DNA from: Spirosoma sp. KCTC 42546
GTDB taxonomy: Bacteria; Bacteroidota; Bacteroidia; Cytophagales; Spirosomataceae
NCBI RefSeq assembly: GCF_006965485.1
Contig: NZ_CP041360.1
Span: 8,600,092 to 8,664,091, forward strand
DNA: 64,000 nt
Reading direction: 5' to 3'
Position numbers and translations under genes: made by a program. Shown here one piece after another: positions 52,897 to 60,777 of this stretch (position 1 is its first letter; every line of letters starts with the position of its first letter). A model generated the notes under the pieces. That model had not been told where the DNA came from and ran no database searches. It saw only the letters and a program-made list of their open reading frames with translations.

Positions 52897-52936
52897 AATA
52901 GTGGTAAATATCTATTAATAGTACAATACCACTATT
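52897..52936. promoter_or_regulatory. concentric dyad in the cobA leader
   Basis: AATAGTGGTA (52897-52906) and TACCACTATT (52927-52936) are perfect 10-bp inverted arms, and CTATTAATAG (52912-52921) is a perfect palindrome with the same centre (52916.5). The result is a three-part symmetric element. It starts a few bases downstream of the predicted cobA transcription start, so it could be a repressor operator or an RNA hairpin. Confidence 0.6.
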
Positions 52937-52959
52937 TAACGGGTAAACGGTAAAGTCAG

Positions 52960-53718
52960 ATGAAGCCAATGCTAACACTCGTGGGGGCGGGTCCCGGCGA
53001 CGGCGAATTGATCACCTTAAAAGGGATCAGGGCGCTCCGACAAGCAGACGTTGTTTTATACGACGATCTTGCGAACCATACTTTACTAGAGTTTGCGCCT
53101 GAACAGGCTCTGAAAATCTACGTGGGTAAACGGGCTGGTAAAGCGTCGTTTACGCAGGAAGAAATAAATGAGCTGATTGTCCGGTTTGCGCAGGAACATG
53201 GCCACGTCGTTCGGCTTAAAGGGGGAGACCCTTATGTATTTGGGCGCGGATTTGAAGAGTACGAGTACGCCAGGCAGTTTGGTATTCGGTGTGAAGTGGT
53301 ACCGGGGGTGTCAAGTAGTATAGCCGTTCCCGCTTCGCAGGGTATACCTGTCACAAGCCGGGGGGTTAGCGAGAGCTTTTGGGTAATTACCGGTACTACA
53401 CGTAAGGGCGAGCTTTCCGATGATCTGCATCTGGCAGTTCAGTCGAAAGCAACCGTTATTGTGTTGATGGGAATGAGTAAAATAAATGAGATATGCACGC
53501 TATTTTGTGAGGCCGGACGCGGCCACCTGCCTATGGCAATCGTGCAGAATGGTACGCGCGCTGATGAGCAGTGCGTACTAGGTCAGGTCTGGAATATACC
53601 GCAGTTGGCAGCAGAGCAAGGCGTGGGGGCGCCCGCTGTGCTGATCATCGGTGAAGTTGTTGCGCTACACCCGTCTTATCTGGCCGAATGTATGCGAAAC
53701 TTCTCTATGGCCTACTGA
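52960..53718 (+). CDS. cobA: uroporphyrinogen-III C-methyltransferase (SUMT)
   Basis: SUMT methylates uroporphyrinogen III twice to precorrin-2, the precursor of siroheme, which NirB needs. The 252-residue protein shows LTLVGAGPGDGELITLKGIRAL, ADVVLYDDL, VGKRAGK, VRLKGGDPYVFGRGFEEYEYA and VVPGVSSSIAVPASQGIPVTSRG, in family order. No CysG-type dehydrogenase/ferrochelatase domain is fused, so the remaining siroheme steps are elsewhere. It is divergent from nirB and upstream of the nitrate uptake genes. Confidence 0.96.
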   Translation: MKPMLTLVGAGPGDGELITLKGIRALRQADVVLYDDLANHTLLEFAPEQALKIYVGKRAGKASFTQEEINELIVRFAQEHGHVVRLKGGDPYVFGRGFEEYEYARQFGIRCEVVPGVSSSIAVPASQGIPVTSRGVSESFWVITGTTRKGELSDDLHLAVQSKATVIVLMGMSKINEICTLFCEAGRGHLPMAIVQNGTRADEQCVLGQVWNIPQLAAEQGVGAPAVLIIGEVVALHPSYLAECMRNFSMAY

Positions 53719-53721
53719 GAA

Positions 53722-53832
53722 AGTTTAACGTTTGGCGTTCGAGGTTTGAAGTTGTTGTTCTCTATTATGTTTGTTTCTACTAGGGAATCAGTTAGTAGTG
53801 AACCTTAAACTTCGGACTCTAAACGTCAAACT
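53722..53832. repeat. inverted repeat, TTTGAAG word family
   Basis: Arms 53722-53753 and 53801-53832 match at 25 of 32 positions, with a 47-nt loop. The arms use AGTTTGACGTTTxGxGTTCGAGGTTTGAAG-type words, related to the element at 32645-32718. This copy is more diverged. Confidence 0.7.
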
Positions 53833-53844
53833 AAACAAGAAAAA

Positions 53845-53879
53845 AGCCGATCCGGTGTGGGGGCACCTTTGGATCGGCT
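53845..53879 (-). terminator. hairpin terminator, minus-strand polarity
   Basis: AGCCGATCC (53845-53853) pairs with GGATCGGCT (53871-53879), with GGTG/CACC inside. The U-run lies on the minus-strand 3' side (53844 and lower), so it would stop minus-strand transcripts. For plus-strand transcripts it forms the same hairpin without a U-run. Confidence 0.6.
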
Positions 53880-54114
53880 AAACGGGATTTGTCTATGCGA
53901 AAAACACAAACGCTTCAAAGAAAATGAAAAATAACAGGTAAAGCAAATTAGCGCATTCATGCTATCGGCCTGGCAATAGCCCGCCGGTTAGCCGTCTTCT
54001 CTTCTTCCAGGTCACGCTTACGGTCTGTTCTACAACGCCTTACCCCAATTCGGGTAGGTCCACTCACTGTTGTTTCTACCATTCATTTTCTTCTTAATCG
54101 GATTGCCTATTCGT

Positions 54115-55659
54115 ATGAATTATATAATCAAACGGGTGTCATTAGCCGCTGTTATTTTGCTACTAACCCAATCAACACTATTCGCTCAGTTCTCGCTCAT
54201 TGGCCAGGTTCGAACTCGGACCGAACTACGTAACGGGCTTGGTAACCTCGCTCCAAAAGATGCGCCTGCTGCCTTTTTTACCTCACAACGTACCCGGCTT
54301 ACGTTCGGCTACAAGTGGGATCGTGTACAGTTTCAAACGTCTATTCAGGATGTTCGGGTATGGGGACAGGATGCGTCTACCATCAATAATGCCGACGGGA
54401 ATCGCCTGATGGTACACGAAGCCTGGGCCGAAGTAACGCTGGCTAATGGTGCCGATACGACCATCAAATTTAAACCCATTCAGAACCTTTCCCTTAAAAT
54501 AGGTCGTCAGGAGTTGGTTTACGACGACGTACGTTTATTAGGTAACCTCGACTGGCTTCAGCAGGGACGCCGGTTCGATGCCGCCTTGCTGAAAGGTCAG
54601 CACAAGGGCTGGGCACTTGACCTCGGCGTGGGCTTCAACCAAAATACCGACGCGTTTGGGATCGTAGGTGATAATTACACGGCTGGGAATGTGCCTGCTT
54701 CGGCTTTGTCGAACAAAAACGTAACTCTGGCAATTCCAGCGGGATTTATACCAACATCGGGTAAGGGGGGGGCACCTGTATTGGCCACGCCATTGAGTAC
54801 CAACGGGCAGAATCAGCAATTCAAGTCGTTTCAGATGGCTTACCTGACACGCAAATTCAACCAGACAAAATTCTCGGCACTGTTCTTTAAAGATGATTTT
54901 CAGAAGTACCGGTCCGATTCACTTGGGAATGCTACGGCGGGTTACGTATATGGGAGACGTTATGATGTTACCGGTACAAATTCACGCCTGACGTATGGGG
55001 CCATGTTGACAGGTTTGTTGGGAAACAACTCATCAAAATTTGGTAATGTACAATGGCAGGCATTTGCGTATGGCCAAAGTGGCAAAGACCGTGATGGCTT
55101 AAGCATCAAAAACGCGTACCACTACGGTGGGAATGTGATGTTCCAGAAAGGACTGCTAAGTGTTGGTCCCGGTTACGAAGTGCTATCAGGCAACGATGCC
55201 ACAACAATTCAGTCGGGAGAAACCAGCCGATTTGATCCACTGTATGGAACGCCACACCGGCATTGGGGCTATATGGACTATTTCTATGTGGGAACGGGCT
55301 CACCATCGGGTGGGTTGAAAGATGCGTTTCTGAAGTTCAAATACACGGGAACACGCCTGACCACTACGTTTGATGTTCACTACTTCGCGCTGGCAGCTCC
55401 AACCTACAATAAAATGCCTGATGCCCCCGCCGGTACGCTCCTGTCGACTAAACTGGGTATGGAATACGACTTCGTGGCGAATTATACGCTCAACAAGTTT
55501 ACGAGCCTGGAATTTGGCTATTCGGTCATGAATGGGACCAACAGTCTGGAGTATGCAAAGCAGGGCACCATGGACGAAAAGAGTAAGATCGGCACCTGGG
55601 CTTATCTGATGATTAACATCCGCCCTGATTTCTTTGCCGCGAAAGCAGCCACCAAATAG
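54115..55659 (+). CDS. alginate-export-family outer membrane porin
   Basis: A 514-residue outer membrane beta-barrel. MNYIIKRVSLAAVILLLTQSTLFAQ is a signal peptide, followed by amphipathic strands such as FSLIGQVRTRTELRNG, RTRLTFGYKWDRVQFQTSIQDVRVWGQD and LSLKIGRQELVYDDVRLLGNLDW, the AlgE-like alginate-export pattern. It lies 43 nt upstream of narK on the same strand, so in this setting it probably admits nitrate or nitrite through the outer membrane rather than exporting alginate. That role is inferred from context. Confidence 0.83.
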   Translation: MNYIIKRVSLAAVILLLTQSTLFAQFSLIGQVRTRTELRNGLGNLAPKDAPAAFFTSQRTRLTFGYKWDRVQFQTSIQDVRVWGQDASTINNADGNRLMVHEAWAEVTLANGADTTIKFKPIQNLSLKIGRQELVYDDVRLLGNLDWLQQGRRFDAALLKGQHKGWALDLGVGFNQNTDAFGIVGDNYTAGNVPASALSNKNVTLAIPAGFIPTSGKGGAPVLATPLSTNGQNQQFKSFQMAYLTRKFNQTKFSALFFKDDFQKYRSDSLGNATAGYVYGRRYDVTGTNSRLTYGAMLTGLLGNNSSKFGNVQWQAFAYGQSGKDRDGLSIKNAYHYGGNVMFQKGLLSVGPGYEVLSGNDATTIQSGETSRFDPLYGTPHRHWGYMDYFYVGTGSPSGGLKDAFLKFKYTGTRLTTTFDVHYFALAAPTYNKMPDAPAGTLLSTKLGMEYDFVANYTLNKFTSLEFGYSVMNGTNSLEYAKQGTMDEKSKIGTWAYLMINIRPDFFAAKAATK

Positions 55660-55702
55660 ACTCATTGAACAACTATTTCCTCGTTTTCTAAACACAACTA
55701 GC

Positions 55703-57004
55703 ATGAATCTCACATCAAATAAACCGCTCGATTCGCTAAACATATTCAACGTAAAAGGTGTGCAGATGCGGACCTTTCATATTACGTGGTTAACCTTTTT
55801 TGTCTGCTTTTTCGGCTGGTTCGGATTGGCTCCACTGATGCCCGCCATCCGCGCCGATTTAGGGCTAACCAAACCACAGGTGGGTAATACCATCATTGCG
55901 GCTGTATCTGCTACAATCCTGGCCCGCCTGGTCATTGGTCGGCTGTGCGATACCTGGGGGCCGCGCAAAACCTATACAGCCTTACTGGTACTGGGTTCAT
56001 TACCAGTTATGTTCGTTGGTCTGGCGCATGATTACACCACATTTCTGTTGTTCCGACTGGCGATTGGTGTCATTGGCGCATCGTTCGTGATTACGCAGTT
56101 CCATACATCAATCATGTTTGCGCCGAAAATCAAAGGCACAGCCAACGCCGTAGCGGGTGGCTGGGGGAACCTGGGCGGAGGCATCACGCAACTGGCTATG
56201 CCACTCATCATGGCCGCTATCGTTGGCTTCGGCTATACAAAGCCCGAAGCCTGGCGGCTGGCAATGATTTTTCCGGGCGTGCTAATGCTCATTATGGCAT
56301 TCGTCTATTATCGCTTTACCAAAGACACACCTGCGGGCAACTATGCAGAGATCAAACGGTCGGTGGCAACGGAGGAAAAGGTAAGTTTCTGGACAGCCTG
56401 CGCCGACATCCGCGTCTGGGCGCTGGCCCTGGCGTATGCCTGCTGCTTCGGCATGGAAATCACCTTTGATGGAGTAGCCGCGCTTTATTTCTTTGATAAT
56501 TTCAAACTGGCCGAAACAGAAGCCGGTTTCTGGGCCATGCTCTTTGGCGGCATGAATATTTTTGCCCGTGCTCTTGGCGGAATTTTGGCTGATAAAGTCG
56601 GCAATAAATACGGGATGCGCGGCAAAGGCATCCTGCTGGCAGGCATGCTGGTACTGGAAGGAGCTGGAATCATGCTGTTTGCGCAGGCGGGTAGTTTGCC
56701 GCTGGCTATCATCTCCATGATTACGTTCGCCCTGTTCTTGAAAATGTCGAACGGCAGCACCTACGCCATTGTGCCTTTTGTGAACCCTAAAGCAGTTGGT
56801 GTTATTTCTGGTGTAGTGGGTGCGGGTGGGAACCTCGGTGGAATGTTGATGGCCTTTCTGTTCAAGTCGCAGTCCATCAGCTACGGCCAGGCCTTCCTAT
56901 ACATCGGCTGTATTGTAGTTGCTGCCGGATTGCTCTTATTCCTGGTGAATTTCAGTAAAGAAGTTGTTCTGGAACAGGCAGAAGCGGAATTGCAGTTGAA
57001 TTAA
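55703..57004 (+). CDS. narK: NarK/NasA-type nitrate/nitrite transporter (MFS)
   Basis: A 433-residue, 12-helix MFS transporter. The nitrate signature glycines appear twice: AGGWGNLGGGITQLAMPLI in helix 5 and GVVGAGGNLGGMLMAFLFK in helix 11. The nitrate-binding Arg is in RLAIGVIGASFVITQFHTS. LTKPQVGNTIIAAVSATILARLVIGRLCDTWGPRKTY is the usual MFS loop. The start at 55703 is chosen over an upstream ATG inside the porin gene. It imports nitrate and possibly exports nitrite, feeding the nitrate reductase encoded 105 nt downstream. Confidence 0.95.
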   Translation: MNLTSNKPLDSLNIFNVKGVQMRTFHITWLTFFVCFFGWFGLAPLMPAIRADLGLTKPQVGNTIIAAVSATILARLVIGRLCDTWGPRKTYTALLVLGSLPVMFVGLAHDYTTFLLFRLAIGVIGASFVITQFHTSIMFAPKIKGTANAVAGGWGNLGGGITQLAMPLIMAAIVGFGYTKPEAWRLAMIFPGVLMLIMAFVYYRFTKDTPAGNYAEIKRSVATEEKVSFWTACADIRVWALALAYACCFGMEITFDGVAALYFFDNFKLAETEAGFWAMLFGGMNIFARALGGILADKVGNKYGMRGKGILLAGMLVLEGAGIMLFAQAGSLPLAIISMITFALFLKMSNGSTYAIVPFVNPKAVGVISGVVGAGGNLGGMLMAFLFKSQSISYGQAFLYIGCIVVAAGLLLFLVNFSKEVVLEQAEAELQLN

Positions 57005-57102
57005 GGGAGAAAGGAGGAAAGGGAAGAGAGGTAAGAAAGGAATGAATTTATTTCCCTCTTTCCCCTCGTCCCTTTCCTCCCTCTCCTCTTTTCCTCTCCC
57101 TT
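57003..57102. repeat. intergenic hairpin, GGGAGGA word family (narK-nasA)
   Basis: A purine-rich left arm (57003-57042, GGGAGAAAGGAGGAAAGGGA type) faces a pyrimidine-rich right arm (57052-57102). Pairing is good but imperfect. It fills the gap from the narK stop codon to 7 nt before the nasA start. Confidence 0.78.
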
Positions 57103-57109
57103 TAAAATC

Positions 57110-60100
57110 ATGACTCATCAAACGACCTGTTGCTATTGTGGTGTTGGCTGTGGAATTGTGGTCAAACAGGAGCCGAACGGACGATTGACCGTTGAGGGCG
57201 ATAAGCAGCACCCATCGAATCGGGGCCTGCTTTGCTCGAAAGGGATGAATCTACATTATACGGTTATGGATCAGTCGGATCGACTGCTGCATCCGCAGAT
57301 GCGTCTCAACCGGAATATGCCCATGCAACGGGTAAGTTGGGATGCCGCCTTAGAGCGTACAGCCGCCGTGTTCAGGACATTTATCCAAAAATATGGCCCT
57401 GATTCCGTCGCGTTTTATGTATCGGGGCAGTGCCTGACCGAAGAATATTACCTGGTTAATAAGCTCATAAAAGGGTTTATTGGCTCAAATAACATCGATA
57501 CGAACTCCCGCTTGTGCATGAGTTCGGCGGTAGTTGGCTATAAACTATCCTTGGGCGAGGATTCGGTGCCGGTTTGTTACGATGATATCGAAGAAGCCGA
57601 CGTTTTTCTGGTGCAGGGGGCAAACCCTGCCTGGTGCCATCCCATAATCTGGCGTCGGATTGAAGCCCACAAAGCGGCTAACCCACACGTCAGGATCATT
57701 TGCGTTGATCCGCGCAAAACCGATACGGCCCGGTCTTCAGATCTCCATTTACCCATTCGTCCCGGAAGCGATATTGTATTGAACAATGCCATTGGCCGGT
57801 TGCTGATCGAGAACGGCGATATTGATGCTGAGTTCATTACTAATCACGCAGACGGGTTTACGGCCTACAGTGAGCAGGTCATGAAGCGCTCGATCAGCGA
57901 AGCCGCGGAGATTTGTGGTATTTCTATAGAGGGTATTCAGCAGGCCGCGGACTGGATTGGCCGCTCGAAAGGCTTTCTCTCACTTTGGACAATGGGCCTG
58001 AATCAGTCGGTCATTGGGGTGAACAAGAATCTGGCCCTGATTAACCTACACTTAATTACGGGGCGGATCGGTAAACCCGGCAATGGACCATTTTCGCTTA
58101 CGGGTCAGCCGAATGCGATGGGTGGCCGCGAAACCGGAGGATTAGCGAACGTGCTGCCCGCGCACCGTGATGTAACAAATGCAACTCACCGTGCCGAAGT
58201 CGAAACCTTCTGGAATAGCCCGATTAAAATAGCCTCGAAACCCGGCCTGACCGCTACGGAAATGGTTGAGGCATTAGCCGATGATCGCTTGAAAGCCATC
58301 TGGATTATCAATACCAATCCGCTGGTGAGTATGCCTGACCTTAATGCAGCCGAAAAAGCATTGAAGAATGCTCGTTTCGTTGTTGTTCAGGATGTATCGA
58401 ACCGGGCTGATACCGTGCAGTTTGCCGATGTCGTGCTGCCTGCTGCTGCCTGGCTTGAGAAAGAAGGCACGATGACCAATGCCGAACGACGGATTGCACA
58501 CCTCCCCAAAGTTCTCGATGCGCCCGGAGAAGCCCTGCCTGACTCAGAAATCATCTGGCGTTTCGCTCAAAAAATGGGTTTCGGCGATGCCTTTACGTAT
58601 AAGAATGTCTCTGCTGTCTACGACGAATATACCCAGCTCACCGCTGGAACGAATGTTGACATAACGGGGGTGAGTTATAACTTACTCAAGGAAAAGCGCA
58701 CTGTTCAGTGGCCTTATCCGGCGGGGAGTGGGGAGCAGGGGGTAGGAGAAACCGGCACCAGGCGCCTATTCACCGACAACAAATTCTATACACCCAATGG
58801 CCGTGCGCAAATCCACGCAGTGCCTGATGAAAATACGTCTGAACCAATTGATGGTGACTTTCCGCTTGTCTTAACCACTGGTCGTATCCGCGACCAGTGG
58901 CATACCATGACCAAAACGGGGCGGGTAGCCAAGTTGAACCAGCACAGCCCGCAGCCTTTCCTGCAAATCCACCCTGATGATGCCAAAGCACGCGGTATTG
59001 AAGAGGGGCAACTGGTTGAGGTGCGGGGACGCCGGGGCGAGGTTCGGGTGAAGGCACAGTTGACGGATGATGTGCGTCCTGGCTTGTGCTTTTTACCGAT
59101 GCACTGGGGTAAGAAGTCGGTGGGTGATTCGGGGAATAGCAATCTGAATCGGGCTAATAACCTGACCAGCTCGCTCGTTGACCCGCGCTCTAAAGAACCT
59201 GATTTTAAATTCTCGGCAGTTGAGGTGGTTCCTTATAGTAAGCCGGTTGAAAAAATCATAATTATCGGTGCCGGATCAGCGGGTTTGGGTTTTATCAACG
59301 CCTATCGCGCCTTGAAATCGGGCCGGGTGGATAGCCCTTCTACGCCGGTTAACGACGAGATACACGTTTTCTCCAAAGAGATTTACCCCTTCTACAACCG
59401 GGTTCTTTTGCCCGATTACATTAGTGGGGTGCAGTCATGGGAGCAACTTGTCAAACTGCGTGAGGATCAGTTTGAGGAGGCCCGCATTATTGTTCATAAA
59501 GGTGTTGGTATTGCTCACATTGATCGGAATGCGAAGGTTGTAGTTGATACCGATGGCATAGAACACACCTACGACAAGATTTTGCTGGGTACCGGTAGTC
59601 AGGCGTTTATGCCTAAAGGAATCCCTCGTTTGCCAGGTATTTTCAATATGCGTTCACGGCTCGATGCGGATTCGCTTATGCCCTTTCTTAATCAGCGTGA
59701 TCCCCACGCCGTTATTGTTGGTGGTGGGTTGCTGGGTCTTGAACTGGCAGCTTCCCTGCGTCAAATTGACGTTCGGGTAACAGTTATTCAGCGGGTAGGC
59801 CGGTTTATGGAGCGTCAGCTCGACCCATTAGCCAGTGAATTGCTTTATTTAGAACTTCTTGATCGAGGCATTGATGTTTATTTCAATGAAGAGGTTCAAA
59901 CCTTTATGGGTACGGATCACGTTGAAGGAGTTCAATTAAAATCAGGCAAAAAGATTGATTGTCATGTAGTCGTCGTTGCTATTGGTACGGTGCCCAACAT
60001 TGAACTCGCCCGGGAATCCGGTCTGACCTGCAACCGGGGCGTAGTCGTGAATGATTACCTGCAAACATCGGACCCCGATATTTTTGCCGCTGGCGAAGTA

Positions 60101-60679
60101 GCGCAATGGAACGGACAGATGTGGGGCATTACCCTGGCTGCTGAACAACAGGCTGAAGCTGCCGCCCGATTTATTGCTGGTGATATTTCGCAGCCTTACA
60201 AAGGCAGTTTGTCTATCAGCATTTTGAAAATGGAAGGTCTGCACTTGTGCAGCATTGGCCTAACCGAAGTTCCTTCTAATGCTGGTAGCAGTTATGAAGA
60301 AATCGTCTTCATCGACAAGTCGAAACGGTATTACAAGAAGTGTATCGTTCAGGGCGACAAGCTCGTAGGGGCTATTTTAGTCGGAGATAAAAACGAGTTT
60401 GCTGAATTCCGTGAGCTCATTGCCAATGGGACTGAATTATCTGAAAAGCGGCTTCAACTCCTGCGGGCCAGCAAAAAAGTTGATCCTGTAGAAGGCAAAC
60501 TGGTTTGCTCCTGCAATACAGTTGGCCAGGGAAATCTGGAGCGGGCCATTCAGGCTGGCTGTACCGATTTTCAGCAGTTATGTCAGAAAACCGGTGCCGG
60601 AACAGGCTGCGGCTCGTGTAGGCCCGAGGTGCGGAGTATTTTGGAGAAGATGAGTGAGGCTATTCTAGTTAATGGATAA
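57110..60679 (+). CDS. nasA: assimilatory nitrate reductase fused to FAD-dependent reductase and BFD domain
   Basis: An 1189-residue three-part enzyme. Residues about 5-50 bind a 4Fe-4S cluster (TCCYCGVGCGIV, LLCSKGMN). Residues 50-690 are a molybdopterin oxidoreductase (TNSRLCMSSAVVGYKLSLG, GANPAWCHPIIWRRIE, GQPNAMGGRETGGLANVLP, TGRIRDQWHTMTKTGR). Residues about 715-1080 are an NAD(P)/FAD reductase like the NirB N-terminus (IIIGAGSAGLGF, VIVGGGLLGLELAASL, TSDPDIFAAGEVA). The last 60 residues are BFD-like (LVCSCNTVGQGNLERAIQAG, GTGCGSCRPEV). The chain can take electrons from NAD(P)H to nitrate without a separate NasC. No Tat signal is present, so it is cytoplasmic. Confidence 0.93.
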   Translation: MTHQTTCCYCGVGCGIVVKQEPNGRLTVEGDKQHPSNRGLLCSKGMNLHYTVMDQSDRLLHPQMRLNRNMPMQRVSWDAALERTAAVFRTFIQKYGPDSVAFYVSGQCLTEEYYLVNKLIKGFIGSNNIDTNSRLCMSSAVVGYKLSLGEDSVPVCYDDIEEADVFLVQGANPAWCHPIIWRRIEAHKAANPHVRIICVDPRKTDTARSSDLHLPIRPGSDIVLNNAIGRLLIENGDIDAEFITNHADGFTAYSEQVMKRSISEAAEICGISIEGIQQAADWIGRSKGFLSLWTMGLNQSVIGVNKNLALINLHLITGRIGKPGNGPFSLTGQPNAMGGRETGGLANVLPAHRDVTNATHRAEVETFWNSPIKIASKPGLTATEMVEALADDRLKAIWIINTNPLVSMPDLNAAEKALKNARFVVVQDVSNRADTVQFADVVLPAAAWLEKEGTMTNAERRIAHLPKVLDAPGEALPDSEIIWRFAQKMGFGDAFTYKNVSAVYDEYTQLTAGTNVDITGVSYNLLKEKRTVQWPYPAGSGEQGVGETGTRRLFTDNKFYTPNGRAQIHAVPDENTSEPIDGDFPLVLTTGRIRDQWHTMTKTGRVAKLNQHSPQPFLQIHPDDAKARGIEEGQLVEVRGRRGEVRVKAQLTDDVRPGLCFLPMHWGKKSVGDSGNSNLNRANNLTSSLVDPRSKEPDFKFSAVEVVPYSKPVEKIIIIGAGSAGLGFINAYRALKSGRVDSPSTPVNDEIHVFSKEIYPFYNRVLLPDYISGVQSWEQLVKLREDQFEEARIIVHKGVGIAHIDRNAKVVVDTDGIEHTYDKILLGTGSQAFMPKGIPRLPGIFNMRSRLDADSLMPFLNQRDPHAVIVGGGLLGLELAASLRQIDVRVTVIQRVGRFMERQLDPLASELLYLELLDRGIDVYFNEEVQTFMGTDHVEGVQLKSGKKIDCHVVVVAIGTVPNIELARESGLTCNRGVVVNDYLQTSDPDIFAAGEVAQWNGQMWGITLAAEQQAEAAARFIAGDISQPYKGSLSISILKMEGLHLCSIGLTEVPSNAGSSYEEIVFIDKSKRYYKKCIVQGDKLVGAILVGDKNEFAEFRELIANGTELSEKRLQLLRASKKVDPVEGKLVCSCNTVGQGNLERAIQAGCTDFQQLCQKTGAGTGCGSCRPEVRSILEKMSEAILVNG

Positions 60680-60750
60680 TGTACAATGGAAAATGTATAG
60701 CGTGGAAAACGTGATGACTGGTCTGCATTATTCATTGTACATTATCCATT
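60671..60750. repeat. intergenic hairpin, ATAATGGA word family
   Basis: Arms 60671-60695 and 60726-60750 match at 23 of 25 positions. Further CATTATCCATT words continue to 60771, up to the start of the next gene. The stop codon of the nitrate reductase (60677-60679) lies in the left arm. Confidence 0.85.
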
Positions 60751-60777
60751 GTGCATTATCCATTATCCATTCAAATC

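Larger units (their letters stand above)
53719..54114. other. intergenic region cobA-porin
   Basis: A 396-nt gap that holds a TTTGAAG-family inverted repeat (53722-53832), a hairpin at 53845-53879 and about 230 nt of unassigned leader. In the leader, tiny ORFs such as ATG at 53895 (10 codons) and a short TACCC...GGGTA hairpin near 54043-54058 are visible but not supported as genes. Confidence 0.55.

Noticed and set aside
53895..54020. Tiny ORFs in the porin leader as a second attenuator
   Set aside because: The peptides have no run of one amino acid and no U-run terminator on the plus strand follows them.
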